Shown in pieces: positions 1 to 10,800 of a stretch of DNA of 64,000 bases. The notes beneath the pieces are model-generated. The model ran no database searches and was not told the origin of the DNA. It saw only the letters and a list, made by a program, of their open reading frames with translations. Numbering within the stretch: position 1 is the first letter of the stretch; every line of letters starts with the position of its first letter. Source of the stretch: Isoetes taiwanensis (taxonomy: Eukaryota; Streptophyta; Lycopodiopsida; Isoetales; Isoetaceae); contig JAJEKV010000006.1 in assembly GCA_021234155.1 (NCBI GenBank), forward strand, positions 10,077,003-10,141,002, in the 5' to 3' direction. The position numbers and the translations under genes are program-made.

Positions 1-514
1 TCCTGTTCCAGAGCCATCAAAAGAAATCACAGAAAAACAGTAGAGAGCAGTAAAGAAAAATAAAAGGAATAAAAATAGAAGTGTTTACAAAAAAGCAAGA
101 GCAAGAGATCTCAAAGAAGTGAAAATTGGAAAAACAAGAATCTTTAAAAATGAGGAAAGAGTGGAGGAAAAAAGCTGAGCATAATAGACTTGCTCAGCAA
201 ATTAAGATCTTCATGTGTCCAAATGGCCGAAAATTAGAGGATTCTAATAGATCCATAAATCCAACTGGACTGTAACAGATAAAGGAAAAAGGATAGCACC
301 GGAAAACAGTTTGGAGATCACACCTGCCCACGTAATAAGGAGTAACACTAACAATATGTTAACCAACCTTTCCCCCTATTACTAAATATCTTGAACCTTC
401 AGATTCAGAAATATCCAAGGGGGAAACTATACTGATTAAAGGGGAAGGATCGAGGCCCCAGGTTACCCCCTTGCTACTAGTTTTCCAGAAAGAAAGAAAG
501 AATTATGTTCTGAG
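1..514. other. A-rich flank, no gene seen
   Basis: This stretch is rich in A and G. The frame that enters the next feature is broken by several stops. It may be the upstream part of the same decayed retroelement, but I see no domain that proves it. Confidence 0.3.
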
Positions 515-1345
515 ATGGGTGATATTCTCTTGGAGATTATGGAAAAAGATGAGGAGATGCAAAGAAAAAGAATTGGTCGAAATGGTCTAAGAGACCCCTC
601 TGGACTTCCAAATGAAAGGGAAGGAAATTACAAATTCTTTACAAGGTCACCGATGGAAATCCCTGACATTCAATTTTCAGAAGGAGGAACTCAGGAATTG
701 AATATTTCATTCATAGATACACAAGAGGAGACCAATGACCTTCTAAATCTCTCAGAGGACCAAGGTATGGTCATAAATAAGGCACAGAACCTTCTGAATC
801 CAGATGGCCTGGGACTGTATGCCCAATCCAATGTTCCATTAAGCCCAAATGGTCAAAGGAATATGGATACCAATGACCTTATAAGTCTCCCAGGGAGCCA
901 GGGTATGGTAGTAAATATGGCACAGGATCTTTTAAGTCCTTCTGGCCAATATTCCAATAAGCCCAGAGGGCCAAGAGATGAAAGTTTCTTTTTGAACAGC
1001 CAAACTCAGCTAGTTCAAAGGCAAATAAAGGTCCTCGGGTTGCTGCCACAGAAATTAATGTACGATAAGGAACTTTTGGCAATTATGGATTCTTGGAAGA
1101 GTGACAATGTTTCCCAGAGGAATCCCCGCATAAAGTCATAGCTTATACTGATTATCAAAAGTTGAGAGTACTTTCAGTCTATTTTTTAGTGTCGATAGGT
1201 CTGGTAACATGCTTGAATTTTACCTTGCAGCAATATTATGATCAAATTTTTGGTTGGACTCCTTAAGAAAAAACCGATGCTTTATCCTATAGCTCATATT
1301 TGAGCCTAAACCAAGTGATCCAGCATTTGACCAACAACCACAGGT
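515..1345 (+). pseudogene. decayed Ty3/gypsy RNase H fragment
   Basis: A 208-residue frame runs from 515 to 1141. Near its end is YDKELLAIMDSWK, which matches the YDKELLAIVEAFK motif of Ty3/gypsy RNase H. Just past its stop, in the next frame, come AYTDYQKL (like VYTDHKNL), then NFTLQ, then KTDALSYSSYLSL (like KADALSRRSYL). These follow each other in the order expected of the RNase H domain, with at least one frameshift and one stop between them, so the copy is dead. The N-terminal two thirds is not recognisable RNase H. It holds a repeated block: TNDLLNLSEDQGMVINKAQ is followed about 48 residues later by TNDLISLPGSQGMVVNMAQ. The family assignment rests on motif resemblance only. Confidence 0.6.
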
Positions 1346-1358
1346 TAATATGGGTTCT

Positions 1359-2149
1359 GATCATTTCTAACTTCTAGACGTCACTTTGTCCAAGGCACCA
1401 CACAATGCAACTTTGATGGAGTCTATATTCAAGGATTTCTTTAGTCAGACCCAACAGTTTAAAACGTATTTTCTCCCTTGGTAAGATATCAAACGTGTCA
1501 AAATCATATAGTGGGGTAGATGCTAAGGGTTTTTACTAGACTCTATTCAGGTTTATATTTTTTCGACTATATTCAGACATCAATGCTTGATTTTTGCGCC
1601 ACACTATAGTGGACTTTCTCTTAGGAGCGACGCACTTGTCTATTGAAATACCTGCTCTAGTAAAGATCATTTTCGAGCCTCCGAACCCATTAAATCAAAG
1701 ATAAAAGGCCCCTTCAATATCCCCTTATTAATCATATACTTGAGCAATGATCAAGTATATGATCATTCCTAATTTCTAGAATTCACTCTGTCTGAGGCAA
1801 TACATGATGCAACTTTGATGGAGTCTATATTCAAGGATTTCTTCAGTCAAACCCAATAGTTTAAGATGTGTTTTCTCCCTTGATAAGATATCAAACGTGT
1901 CAAAATCATATAGTGGAGTAGATGCTAAGGGTTTTTACTAGCCTCTGTTCGGTTTTATATTTTTTCGACTATATTAAGATATCAACACTCAGTTTTTGAG
2001 CCACATTATAGTAGACTTGATCTTAGGGTCAACGCATTTGTCAATTAAAATGCCTACTCCACTAAAGATAATCTTCGAGCCTTAAGAACTCATTAAATGG
2101 AAGGTAAAGGGCCCCTTGATATCCCCTTATTAATCATATACTTGAGCAA
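1359..2149. repeat. 402-base tandem duplication in Ty3/gypsy debris
   Basis: Two copies at 1359-1747 and 1761-2149 lie at a constant offset of 402 bases and differ by scattered substitutions. Shared landmarks are GCAACTTTGATGGAGTCTAT at 1407 and 1809 and CCCCTTATTAATCATATACT at 1721 and 2123. Broken translations of the first copy include KIKGPFNIPLLI, like the KPKGLLQPLPIP linker downstream of RNase H in these elements. I infer that the integrase-linker part of the decayed element was duplicated in tandem. Confidence 0.7.
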
Positions 2150-2362
2150 GCAACGTGCGATTTCTTCACATCAAAAGAAGGCATGGCTTCTTTCCACAGA
2201 TCGAAATTTGACCACGCTTTCTCTCCCCTCGTCCCAATCTTTCTATCAGATTAGAAAAATTTGATGCTCAATCTTTTCAAGTATTGATCTTCCAGCAGTG
2301 CTCCAGATTATGGACGCTAGCATTAAGCATAGCAGTTCTTCAATATTAGAGAACTGACATGA

Positions 2363-2412
2363 ATTGAATTTTATCGTCCACAGACGCCAAAAGACCTCTT
2401 GGACCCACTATT
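2363..2412 (-). mobile_element. possible LINE 3' end remnant
   Basis: Read on the minus strand the segment runs GGTCCAAGAGG, then GGCGTCTGTGGACGATAAAA. The same ending, CTCCGTGGACGATAAAA or close to it, recurs at about 18,540 and 38,875 in the same orientation. I read it as the 3' end of a LINE family, but this copy is short and diverged. Confidence 0.35.
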
Positions 2413-2573
2413 ATAGAACAATACAACTTTTACTATCAGGATTAAAAAAATCCTCGCCCTTAGTCGTAATAAATTACTGCCAATAGCATAATTATTAGAA
2501 CCTTACAATATAGAGGTCGGATCTCAAGTCCGCAGACCCTATTTGTGAAAGAGTGCCCTATTAGTATTTCAAA

Positions 2574-2696
2574 ATACTTTTTTTTTTTTTTTTAAAAGGG
2601 TGTCTGATATCCACGCGTTAACTACCCAACATTCTCACTCTTTGTTTATTCCTTATTTTATATTATACAAGAATTTAGCGCTGGCGGAGCCAGCGC
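2574..2696. other. poly-T tract and a perfect short hairpin
   Basis: A run of T bases lies near 2579-2595. At 2678-2696, GCGCTGGC and GCCAGCGC form an eight-base perfect stem around a GGA loop. There is no T tract after the stem that would make it a Pol III terminator, and I assign no function. Confidence 0.4.
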
Positions 2697-3038
2697 CCTA
2701 TGCACCTTGGCAGTTAAACACAATCGTCAAATGTGTATTTGGAAGCATATAGGATGAATATGCTTTATTCTTGCAATTTACTTGAGTTTCATATGGCAGG
2801 TGCTTAATGTTATTGCTTAGTTAGGCCACTTTATATTATGTCAGATTTGTGGCATTCAATCTAGTAGGAATATGTGTATCTATTATGCGAGCCAAATCTG
2901 CAGCAAGGCTATTATCAGAAGTTTGAAAGAAGGAAAAATTGGAACAAAGTTATAAGGTCAAACTAGCTTTTTAGCACTTTCCATCAGACAAAGTACGAAA
3001 CAAAATGTGATTTAGGAAGACACAAATTTTGCATTTGC

Positions 3039-3104
3039 AGTGTTAAGGATCATGGTTGAAATTTGTCTAAGAGTGTTAAGGGTCATGGTTGAAATTTGTC
3101 TAAG
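3039..3104. repeat. 33-base tandem duplication beside a MITE
   Basis: Two units of 33 bases, 3039-3071 and 3072-3104, differ at one position. The second runs directly into the TAA that flanks the MITE at 3104. Confidence 0.85.
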
Positions 3105-3257
3105 GGTACGTTCCCATGCCGTCGCCTGACTCCAAATTATTGCGAAAGTTAATGCTAAAGTCGACTTTGAGTTTTAAGAAATGGCGTAGGATTTTTGAAA
3201 GTTGCAGTTGACAACCTTTGAATTTTGAAGTCCGGTTAGGCTCATGGGAACGTAGCC
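3104..3257. mobile_element. Tourist-like MITE (PIF/Harbinger type)
   Basis: This 154-base element has terminal inverted repeats GGGTACGTTCCCATG and, read on the other strand, GGCTACGTTCCCATG. It is bordered by TAA at 3101-3103 and TAA at 3258-3260. A TAA or TWA target duplication with termini starting GG is the signature of PIF/Harbinger MITEs. The flanks confirm the insertion: the text left of it is a repeat that elsewhere reads GTCTAAGAGTGTTAAG, and right of it the sequence resumes TAAGAGTGTAAG. No coding capacity. Confidence 0.8.
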
Positions 3258-3260
3258 TAA

Positions 3261-4918
3261 GAGTGTAAGAGCTCCTAATTCCTTAACAATTTTGTCCAAC
3301 ATGGCATTTAATAATATACAATCACACCTAGAGGGGGCTAAGTGTTGGATGATATCTAAGACACTAGGGGCAACAACATATTTTATGTTATGGGTCAAAG
3401 ATGTTAAGACAATAAACAATGGTGTATATATAAATGATTGGGTAAAAGGTGAGCACCCGTAAATCGGGTGTCTCGCTATCAGCGGAATAGGCAGTCTGTT
3501 AGCATCTAATCGTCAGGTCTCCCCTCCCGCCAGTCATTGCCAGGAGTGGAACGGTTTTGGGCAGAGAAATGGGCAATCAACTTATATCTCTATTTTTCAA
3601 GTTTCAAGTTTCAAAAAAGAAAGTCTCTGTTTTGCGAGATCGAAACAAAGAGCATCTTTCTACCTTTTTGGCTTCTCGGGATTTGTTGGGTCGTTCCTTC
3701 ATTTGAGTCCTGTAGAATTGAAATTGCGGCTTCTTCCCTAGAATTCAAAACTGATAACAAATTTAGCAAACAAAATTGCCAGAACTAATTCTTAGATTAC
3801 CTTTGATCCAATAATATCTGTTAATAGAAAAAGGCCACTAAATTTGGGTCGAGTGCAATTTTTTAAGTCTAAAACAGAGCAATTGAGATGGATCGAAGTT
3901 TAAGAAAATGCCTATGCCACATTCGATTTGACCAATTGCTTCTTTTGCTTCTAATCCAAAAGGTAGCCCTTCCACCCTGTGATTTGCTCCTGAAAATTTG
4001 ACAGCTTAAATTTTGACCTCTCGGATTTTGTGAGCAAAATGCAGGTTGAAATTCGTTTGCAGATGTACATAAATTCCAAGCAACAGAGTTTCGAACTTGT
4101 GGTGGATGCATGACGAGCTGTGCTGCAATGCTATCGCCATGTTGTTTGGATGATTCAAAACCTCGGCCCTGCATGATGTTCACAGGCCATGCATCAAAAT
4201 CATGCTGCTTGCTCCCCAAACTGTCAGAAAAAATTGAGAGACGCTTCAAATTGGAATACCCACTGTCACAAAAAAGTTTGTAACCCACTGTCACAGAAAT
4301 TTGAGTGAAATACAGTTTTGTACAGTATGATCCTAGGACCGATTCATCTCTGGTAAAGTAACTTGGAAGGAAAAATTGCTCTTAGACTTGCAAATTTGTC
4401 GAAATAGAGACAGATTCGGCTGTTTAAAAGTTGGGGCAAATTTGCCCATGACAGTTGGATAAAACAATCCATGAGTAGCAGAACCATCAACATATAATTT
4501 AACTCAGAGCCTCAGAAGGCTGCTTGGTTTTTCGCCTTGGTGCTTAAACCTCTGTAATGCATATTCTAGTGCATTTTTGGGCTTGAATAGATGCATTTGG
4601 GCCATTCTGGCAACACGCGGGGCTCAGCTTTGAGTCCTGACAATGCTTTAACGGCATTTTGAAACCCACAAATTCTTCTGTTTCCTGAGTTGTCTTGTCT
4701 GCAGCTTCTTAAAACAACTCATATATAAGCATCTTTTGCCGCAGTTGAAGATCGAAGAGATGAGTACGGTTCTTGGAGAGAGATGTGCAGTCATCGAGCT
4801 TGCCTATCTAATTCTTGCCGTATGATTACTTAGCTAGAACTCTTATCTGAATAACCAGTCAGGCAGAATTCCCCTTGGATCCCTTGCTCTTACTCTCCTT
4901 TCTTCTTCCCCGCCCCAT
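3261..4918. other. intergenic, no supported gene
   Basis: Frames of 83 residues (3537-3788, plus) and 141 residues (3869-4294, minus) occur, but neither shows a domain, plausible composition or splice context. A six-base stem CACCCG/CGGGTG sits at 3454-3470. A TATATAA box at about 4720 is followed by a 20-codon frame at 4760; this could be a promoter with a first exon, but no continuation was found. Confidence 0.4.
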
Positions 4919-4931
4919 TCACGGTCCCTCC

Positions 4932-5995
4932 ACGTAAAAATTGGGTGGGGCATTTTCTGCCCCATCCGCCAATGTATGTAAGCCACGTGGCCGGGATTCT
5001 TTTCCGGAATCAACGATTCTTAAACATTTGTTAAGAATCACACTGTTATAACATTCATACACAGTTTCATCCAAAATATTCAACCAAATTTTACACAGAT
5101 TAAGAAGTCTTTTGCATTGAAAAACATGTGATACAAGACTCTTCAGATCCACTGAACTTCCACTGAACTGCACAAAGCTGCGTAGGCAGGGTATTGGCAA
5201 GAAATCTATGAAGCAGCATCCTCGAAGGAAGTGAACCCTCCAAGCAAAACCATAAAAGTAAAAATACACTGTAGAAGAAAAACCGAAGGCAAAGAACTGA
5301 AAAAAAGAGGGCTGTCCTGCCATATGAAGGTCCTCCACAAACCCATCTCTCAACCTGCCACACAAAGAATGGATCCGGGGGCTGAAACCATATAAACTAG
5401 ATCACCCGAAGATCCAAAGCTCTATGCATGCGGATCTACCCTGAAAGGTTTGACCATTCAGCCAAGAAAGCAGCAGATGCAGGCCTTGGCTCTAACCCTG
5501 GAGACCCGCCCAAAACGAACAGCGAACAGTAAAATGCCTCTCTGTCGAATTTCAACAGCTTCCCTTTTCTGTTTTAGATCATTCGATCCTCAATACTAGG
5601 GGATCTTGAACCTTATAGCCGGATTGAACCTGAAAAACACAACCTGCAAGGCAGATTTAACAAAAAAACAAAAGATCAGAACCAGAATAGCAAAAGAACG
5701 TGGAAAAATAAAATATTATTACAAGGAGAAAGGCGCACCGCTTGAAAACGCTAAAGAATCTCCGAAAACACTAAAGATCCTCCAAGAATATCGACAAACT
5801 TTAGCGCTCGACTTAAAAATGGTATCAAACAAAAGAGACAGCGATGGCGATTCAGAAAATGTAAACAAAGAGCCGATCGATGCAGCCTAGCCCCTTGGCG
5901 TCAAGACGATGCCATAGCCGGAGGTCGGCCAGAACGAAAAAGAAATGCAGTGAAATGCCACGTCAGCAGAAAATGCCCCACACCAATTTTCACGT
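4932..5995. mobile_element. 1.06-kb element with 29-30-base terminal inverted repeats
   Basis: Left arm 4932-4960 begins ACGTAAAAATTGG and ends GGGGCATTTTCTGC. The right arm 5966-5995 is its inverted partner, beginning ACGTGAAAATTGG on the minus strand, with one substitution and a one-base indel. I see no clear target-site duplication next to either arm. The interior has a few dispersed GATTC and GAATC motifs and unsupported frames (for example 5606-5890). It is best read as a non-autonomous DNA transposon of unassigned superfamily. Confidence 0.6.
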
Positions 5996-6240
5996 TATAA
6001 AATGTTTAGCGTCGCCAAATTCGGCGCCAAAATTGGCCTCACAAGATCCGCGTGGCCTACCAATTTTCTAGGTTAAAAATTTGCTCCACCTAAACATTCC
6101 TATATACGGATTTCCAGTTGGAGCTCAGATGAAGGGGAAAATGGCACGCCGGAAACGTTCGCCTGAAAATGATGACAATTCCAAAAATAACTCCGGTTCC
6201 AACAATTTTATATTTAGTCAATATGGTTATTTGTCATTTT

Positions 6241-6958
6241 AACAATATGGTACTTGGGTCGCCAAATTTGGCGTTGGGTTATTCTGGTGATGCCACGTGG
6301 CATACCATTCCATTGCAGAATGGTATCTTGGGTCGACCATTCCGCATGTCCGGTTTCCAGTAGGTTACTCTGTTTTTTTTTTCATTCGACTGATTCTTTG
6401 GACAAAGCCATAGCTTGAATCCGGCCATGTCTCGACTTGTTTAGCCTGTAGAAATGGCGGTAACCTTAGCTTGGACATATCTCAGAGCTCAATCTCCTTT
6501 TTTTGCTTTTAAAACGGAAGAAGAAGAATCTCGAAAGGAAGCTTAGTGTCGAAAAGCAAGAAAGGATTCAAACCAAATTTGAAAGAAGCTATCTTTATAA
6601 CCCCGTTTTGAACTCGACCGGAAAAAGCCCCCGATGCACAAAAACCCTTTTCAAGTCTGTTCAAGCAGATGCAACCAAACCCCTTTTCGACCTGTTGCCG
6701 CAAACCTCTGCCCTAGCGCAAAGCTGCTGTCACTAAGAAGAAAGGAAATGGGCTTACATCGGCTAAAGAAACAGAGCTTTGGACACAGAAGGAAGTCGAT
6801 AGCACAAAAGAAAGGATAATACAGAAGAAAGCCGTCGCTGCAAAGCTCAAACATCGCTTGCAGACCCCGCCGTTGCATCGCCATCGCCATATGTGCTCTG
6901 CGGGCGCCATCGCTGGAGGAAGGGAGAAATTTTTTTGGCTCCCCAAGTACCATATTGT
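6241..6958. repeat. inverted-repeat-bounded segment
   Basis: ACAATATGGTACTTGGG at 6242-6258 and its perfect reverse complement at 6942-6958 (17 bases) bound about 700 bases. The left arm is followed by a perfect 14-base palindrome, CGCCAAATTTGGCG, at 6260-6273. No target duplication is evident. The interior has overlapping open frames on both strands with no recognisable domain. Confidence 0.5.
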
Positions 6959-7008
6959 CAGTTCATGGCAGGAGTTCGCCCATTCGGCATGTGCCGGCGG
7001 ACCGCCCC

Positions 7009-7139
7009 GCTAACGCCGCCGCGGGACCCCACCGGTACATGCCAGAATGGCATCCCATATGCCATGACCCGCTTCCAGCTAACGCCAGTCGCGGGACCCC
7101 ACCGGTACATGCCAGAATGGCATCCATATGCCATGAACT
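7009..7139. repeat. 69-base tandem repeat with internal palindrome
   Basis: Two GC-rich units start at 7009 and 7078, each beginning GCTAACGCC. Each unit carries ATGCCAGAATGGCAT, an inverted repeat with a three-base loop. The second unit is shortened and diverges at about 7139. Open frames here on both strands are products of the repeat, not genes. Confidence 0.8.
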
Positions 7140-7898
7140 GGTACAAAAAGTCTCCCATATAAAACTTTTTACCTTTACCTATGTCCGAAATATTTAATCA
7201 CTTTTGTATGTTTATAATTCTCAAATTTAAATAACTAGTAACTTTCTTGAAAACTGCCTAACTCACACCTCAAGAAGCTTCAACAAGATTTAAATGAGGG
7301 AATCTTCAGATTGACCACTACAATGATCCGTTTAATTTACAATTGTATTATCTATCGTTGGTCTTTGCCCGTCAGCGTGTGAAGATAAACCTTCATCCGC
7401 TAAACCTGCTGGTAGCAAGACGAAATATTTATCAAAATAACTGTCAGGCTTGAAAACTTGCAGGTTCATTCGGTGGAATAATATCAGACTTTCAGAACTA
7501 CGACCATGGTCAGAAATGCTCTAATCCTGCAGTACTCATGTGAAATATGCACATTGCCTGTTCAACTCTTCACACTTGCTATAACATATTAATCATGGCA
7601 TTTGCAACATTTATAACATCACTCGACCCTTTAACCATGATGTCTGCATGCTCTTGTTGCAGAAAAGGCATGGCAGCACATGGAGAGAATGTAAAACATG
7701 TGTAACTTCATTTGGCATGATAACTTCAAAGCACATTTCATGATACGGCTTCTGAACGTGAATTGTTCAAGATCCAAATGCATTAAAGGCAAAACTCAGG
7801 CCTTCAGAATCAGATCTGCAAGAACTACATAACCTTATATTTGCCTTGATGACCTTTTTCAAAATTTCAGAGCCATCTAAACCAACCTTAATAATCAA
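7140..7898. other. intergenic or 3' region, no gene seen
   Basis: AT-rich sequence downstream of the minus-strand zinc-finger gene; it probably holds that gene's 3' untranslated region. No coding signal was seen. Confidence 0.35.
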
Positions 7899-10800
7899 TT
7901 AAAAGATCATGCCTCTGCGCCAGAATATAAATGACGATGAACTGTCTAGCTTCCATCGGAGAGACGGAAAAAAGATGGAGCACTTTTCACCTTAATGTTT
8001 TTCTTACAAAAAACCCAATGCCCATTATGGTAAGTTAAACTGATAGTTACTAGCTTCCTTGATGCACCCCTTTTTTGCTTTTTAAAGCTCTGTACATTCA
8101 AGCATTGTCTGACTGCTCATGTGTACCAACACCCACCATCACTAAAAAAATTATAATTCGATTCCCGAGGAAGGCCAATTCATATTTTATTAGACCTGCT
8201 TCAGTCAAACATTTCAATGTTATTAAACATATCTGGCTGAACAATTTGCACTTAAATGACCTAAAAATTTCAATAGACCTATGGAGATGCATAAACAGAC
8301 GTATCCTTTGAAATGAAGATACATAAACAGACATCTTAAGTCTCTTTTTGCTATTTGCTAATAATGATGATGCCATCAATGCCGATATGTGCATTCCTAC
8401 TAAGCTATGCATATTAAGACCTGCAATGGCTCTGCATCAAATTAACTTCATCAAGCAACAACTTGAATACAATAGTTCGGTACCTCTTTTGTTTGGATTC
8501 GTCTCAAGTGGCTTGTGTTGCCACCTTCGTTTCCTGAACGAAGGGTAATATTTGCTGCCGTTCTCACTTGTTCTCCCAACGCAATAGCTGAGATATTGGA
8601 CCTTCGAACAGCATCCTCAAACAAACTACTAACAATATTGCGCATACGGTCATGATGGTTTAGGCAATAAACTCTTGTAGCAAGAGGCTGAGGAACACTT
8701 ATGCCTGTCGAACAAATTGAATGATTACCTCTAAGTTATGGTTGCCCAAAGAACATTCACAAAATGCCATTACCCTTGAAAACCCGAAGGGCTTCCAGGT
8801 GGAGTAATTTACAAACGAAAACTCTGTAATCCATCAGGAATGACGGGAAATAAAGCCCCACTTGCAAATGCTCTTATCATTATTGCTGCAAGTAAATTGA
8901 GTAGGATGCTTTTTGGGCTTTTTTTGTATTATTAGTGCCTATTTCGAGCTTATGTTGATCCCCGTTAATCACATGTATCATTAGAATTCTAACATCAAAT
9001 CACGCGATAGTCTATATGCATTACATTGATGTTCATGTCACGAAATGAAAAGCATATTCTTACATGCAGAATTTTGGTGATAAGGGGTCCCGGATTCCTG
9101 CGACACAACTCCACAAGTCATAGTTAATCCTCCATCAGTGGAGCTCCTGTAATGAAATCAAATCTTAAGGGATATGAAGAATAAATAAGTCATTGCAAAG
9201 GAAAAGGTTTGGCAGAGAAATATCTGAATCATGTCGATACAAGTACATTAAAAAGAAAAAAGGGAATTGTCTTCAAGCCAGAGATCAAAATGCATGTTGT
9301 TCAAAAATACCATAACTCTGCAGTAACATAAGGAGCTAAATACCTGTCTCATAAGCAAAACCAAGAATACTGCTAATTTATTGATAGCATAGGAAAGAGA
9401 GTAATCGCAACTCCAATTCCAATCTGATGCTGAGCGCGTACATTATTAGATTCCAGCATGGTAGGATTTTCTAGTAACAATAATAAGCATAAGCAGTGAC
9501 TTACGGCTTAGACCATTTTGACGACAAAATCACATTGCTGTTTTCTTTTGAGGAGCTTTGATCCAGAGCGGCATCCCCTCGCAGCGTCCCATCCATCATG
9601 ACTGCAAGCAACTAAACCTTGATGTATGATGCACTTAAGAAAATAGTCTTCCAAACATTACTAATTGTAACTAAATAAGGCATGGCATATTCAACACAGA
9701 CTTGTATGATAGGCACATGCAGGCCTAGTGTTCTTGCATAGAATAAAGCTATAAATGGTTTTTTCAATTGTGAAAAGGCAATCCATAATCATCTTTTCTT
9801 TTTCCTCCGGATGCTTGGCAAATAATCGATTCATATCGACTGCTTTACATTACCCCTCAGCATTTTCTATTTTCTATAACCTATCCCCATCAATTCTCGC
9901 TTTCCTCATCTTTTAAGCCTGACTCAAGAAAAATATCCAGACCTTGCTTAGTTGTTTAAGTGTATAACTGTGCCTGCTTCAAACAATGCCATTGATCATT
10001 AAAGAAAAGATTTTTCAGCCGCTATGAACCTTTAAATTTGGCAAGCCTTAGCAAGTATCCTTACATAATATGTACAATGTAACTATGAAGATGTGCAATG
10101 TTTACAATTAGAATAGGAATACCATTAACCACTCAATCATATTGATCAGTGTGTGTCTGATTCTAATTACTTTTTTGTGTCCCATGTGTCAGACATCAGC
10201 CATTCCAATATAGAAAGTAAGTTGCTATAGCATAACGCTAAGTAGATATAGGATCCTACTATAGATCTGTTAGCACTAAATGTAACGGGCTTGCCAAGCT
10301 GGCCTCTCCGAGGCAGCTTGGAATCCTGTCCTTTTTTTTCAATTGTTATTAACGCATTTATATGGGGTGGCTGGAGCTCCTTAAATATTGAATAATTCCA
10401 ATAGCCAGCATATACCCTTGAGCTATGAAAATGATAATATAGATTTTGAATAGACATCAGTAGCTATCTACTATATGTGTAAAAATGTACAATACCTCTA
10501 GAGTTTGCCATAGCTGTCTTATACAGCCGTCCTCCACTGGAGGCAAAGGAGCTAGAATTATTGATGGTTCCTAGAATACAAAAAACCATGGCTCAAAATA
10601 ACAATACATCAAAAGGCAATAACATTTCTTGTAGAAAAACCAAAGAAACATGTGTAGGCTTCTATATCATGGTTACATCTACTGATAATCTTAACATTTA
10701 ATATTTAGATCCATTAATATGGCACTAACTCACCCTTAGTTGCTCTTCCATTAATTGATTCAGGTTTTAGTGGATGGCTGCCAACCAATGCTCCTACATA

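Noticed and set aside
3869-4294. 141-residue minus frame
   Set aside because: No domain, no start or splice context, and composition like the surrounding intergenic DNA.
6651-6953. 100-residue minus frame with two overlapping plus frames
   Set aside because: Lies inside the inverted-repeat element, with no domain and competing frames on both strands.
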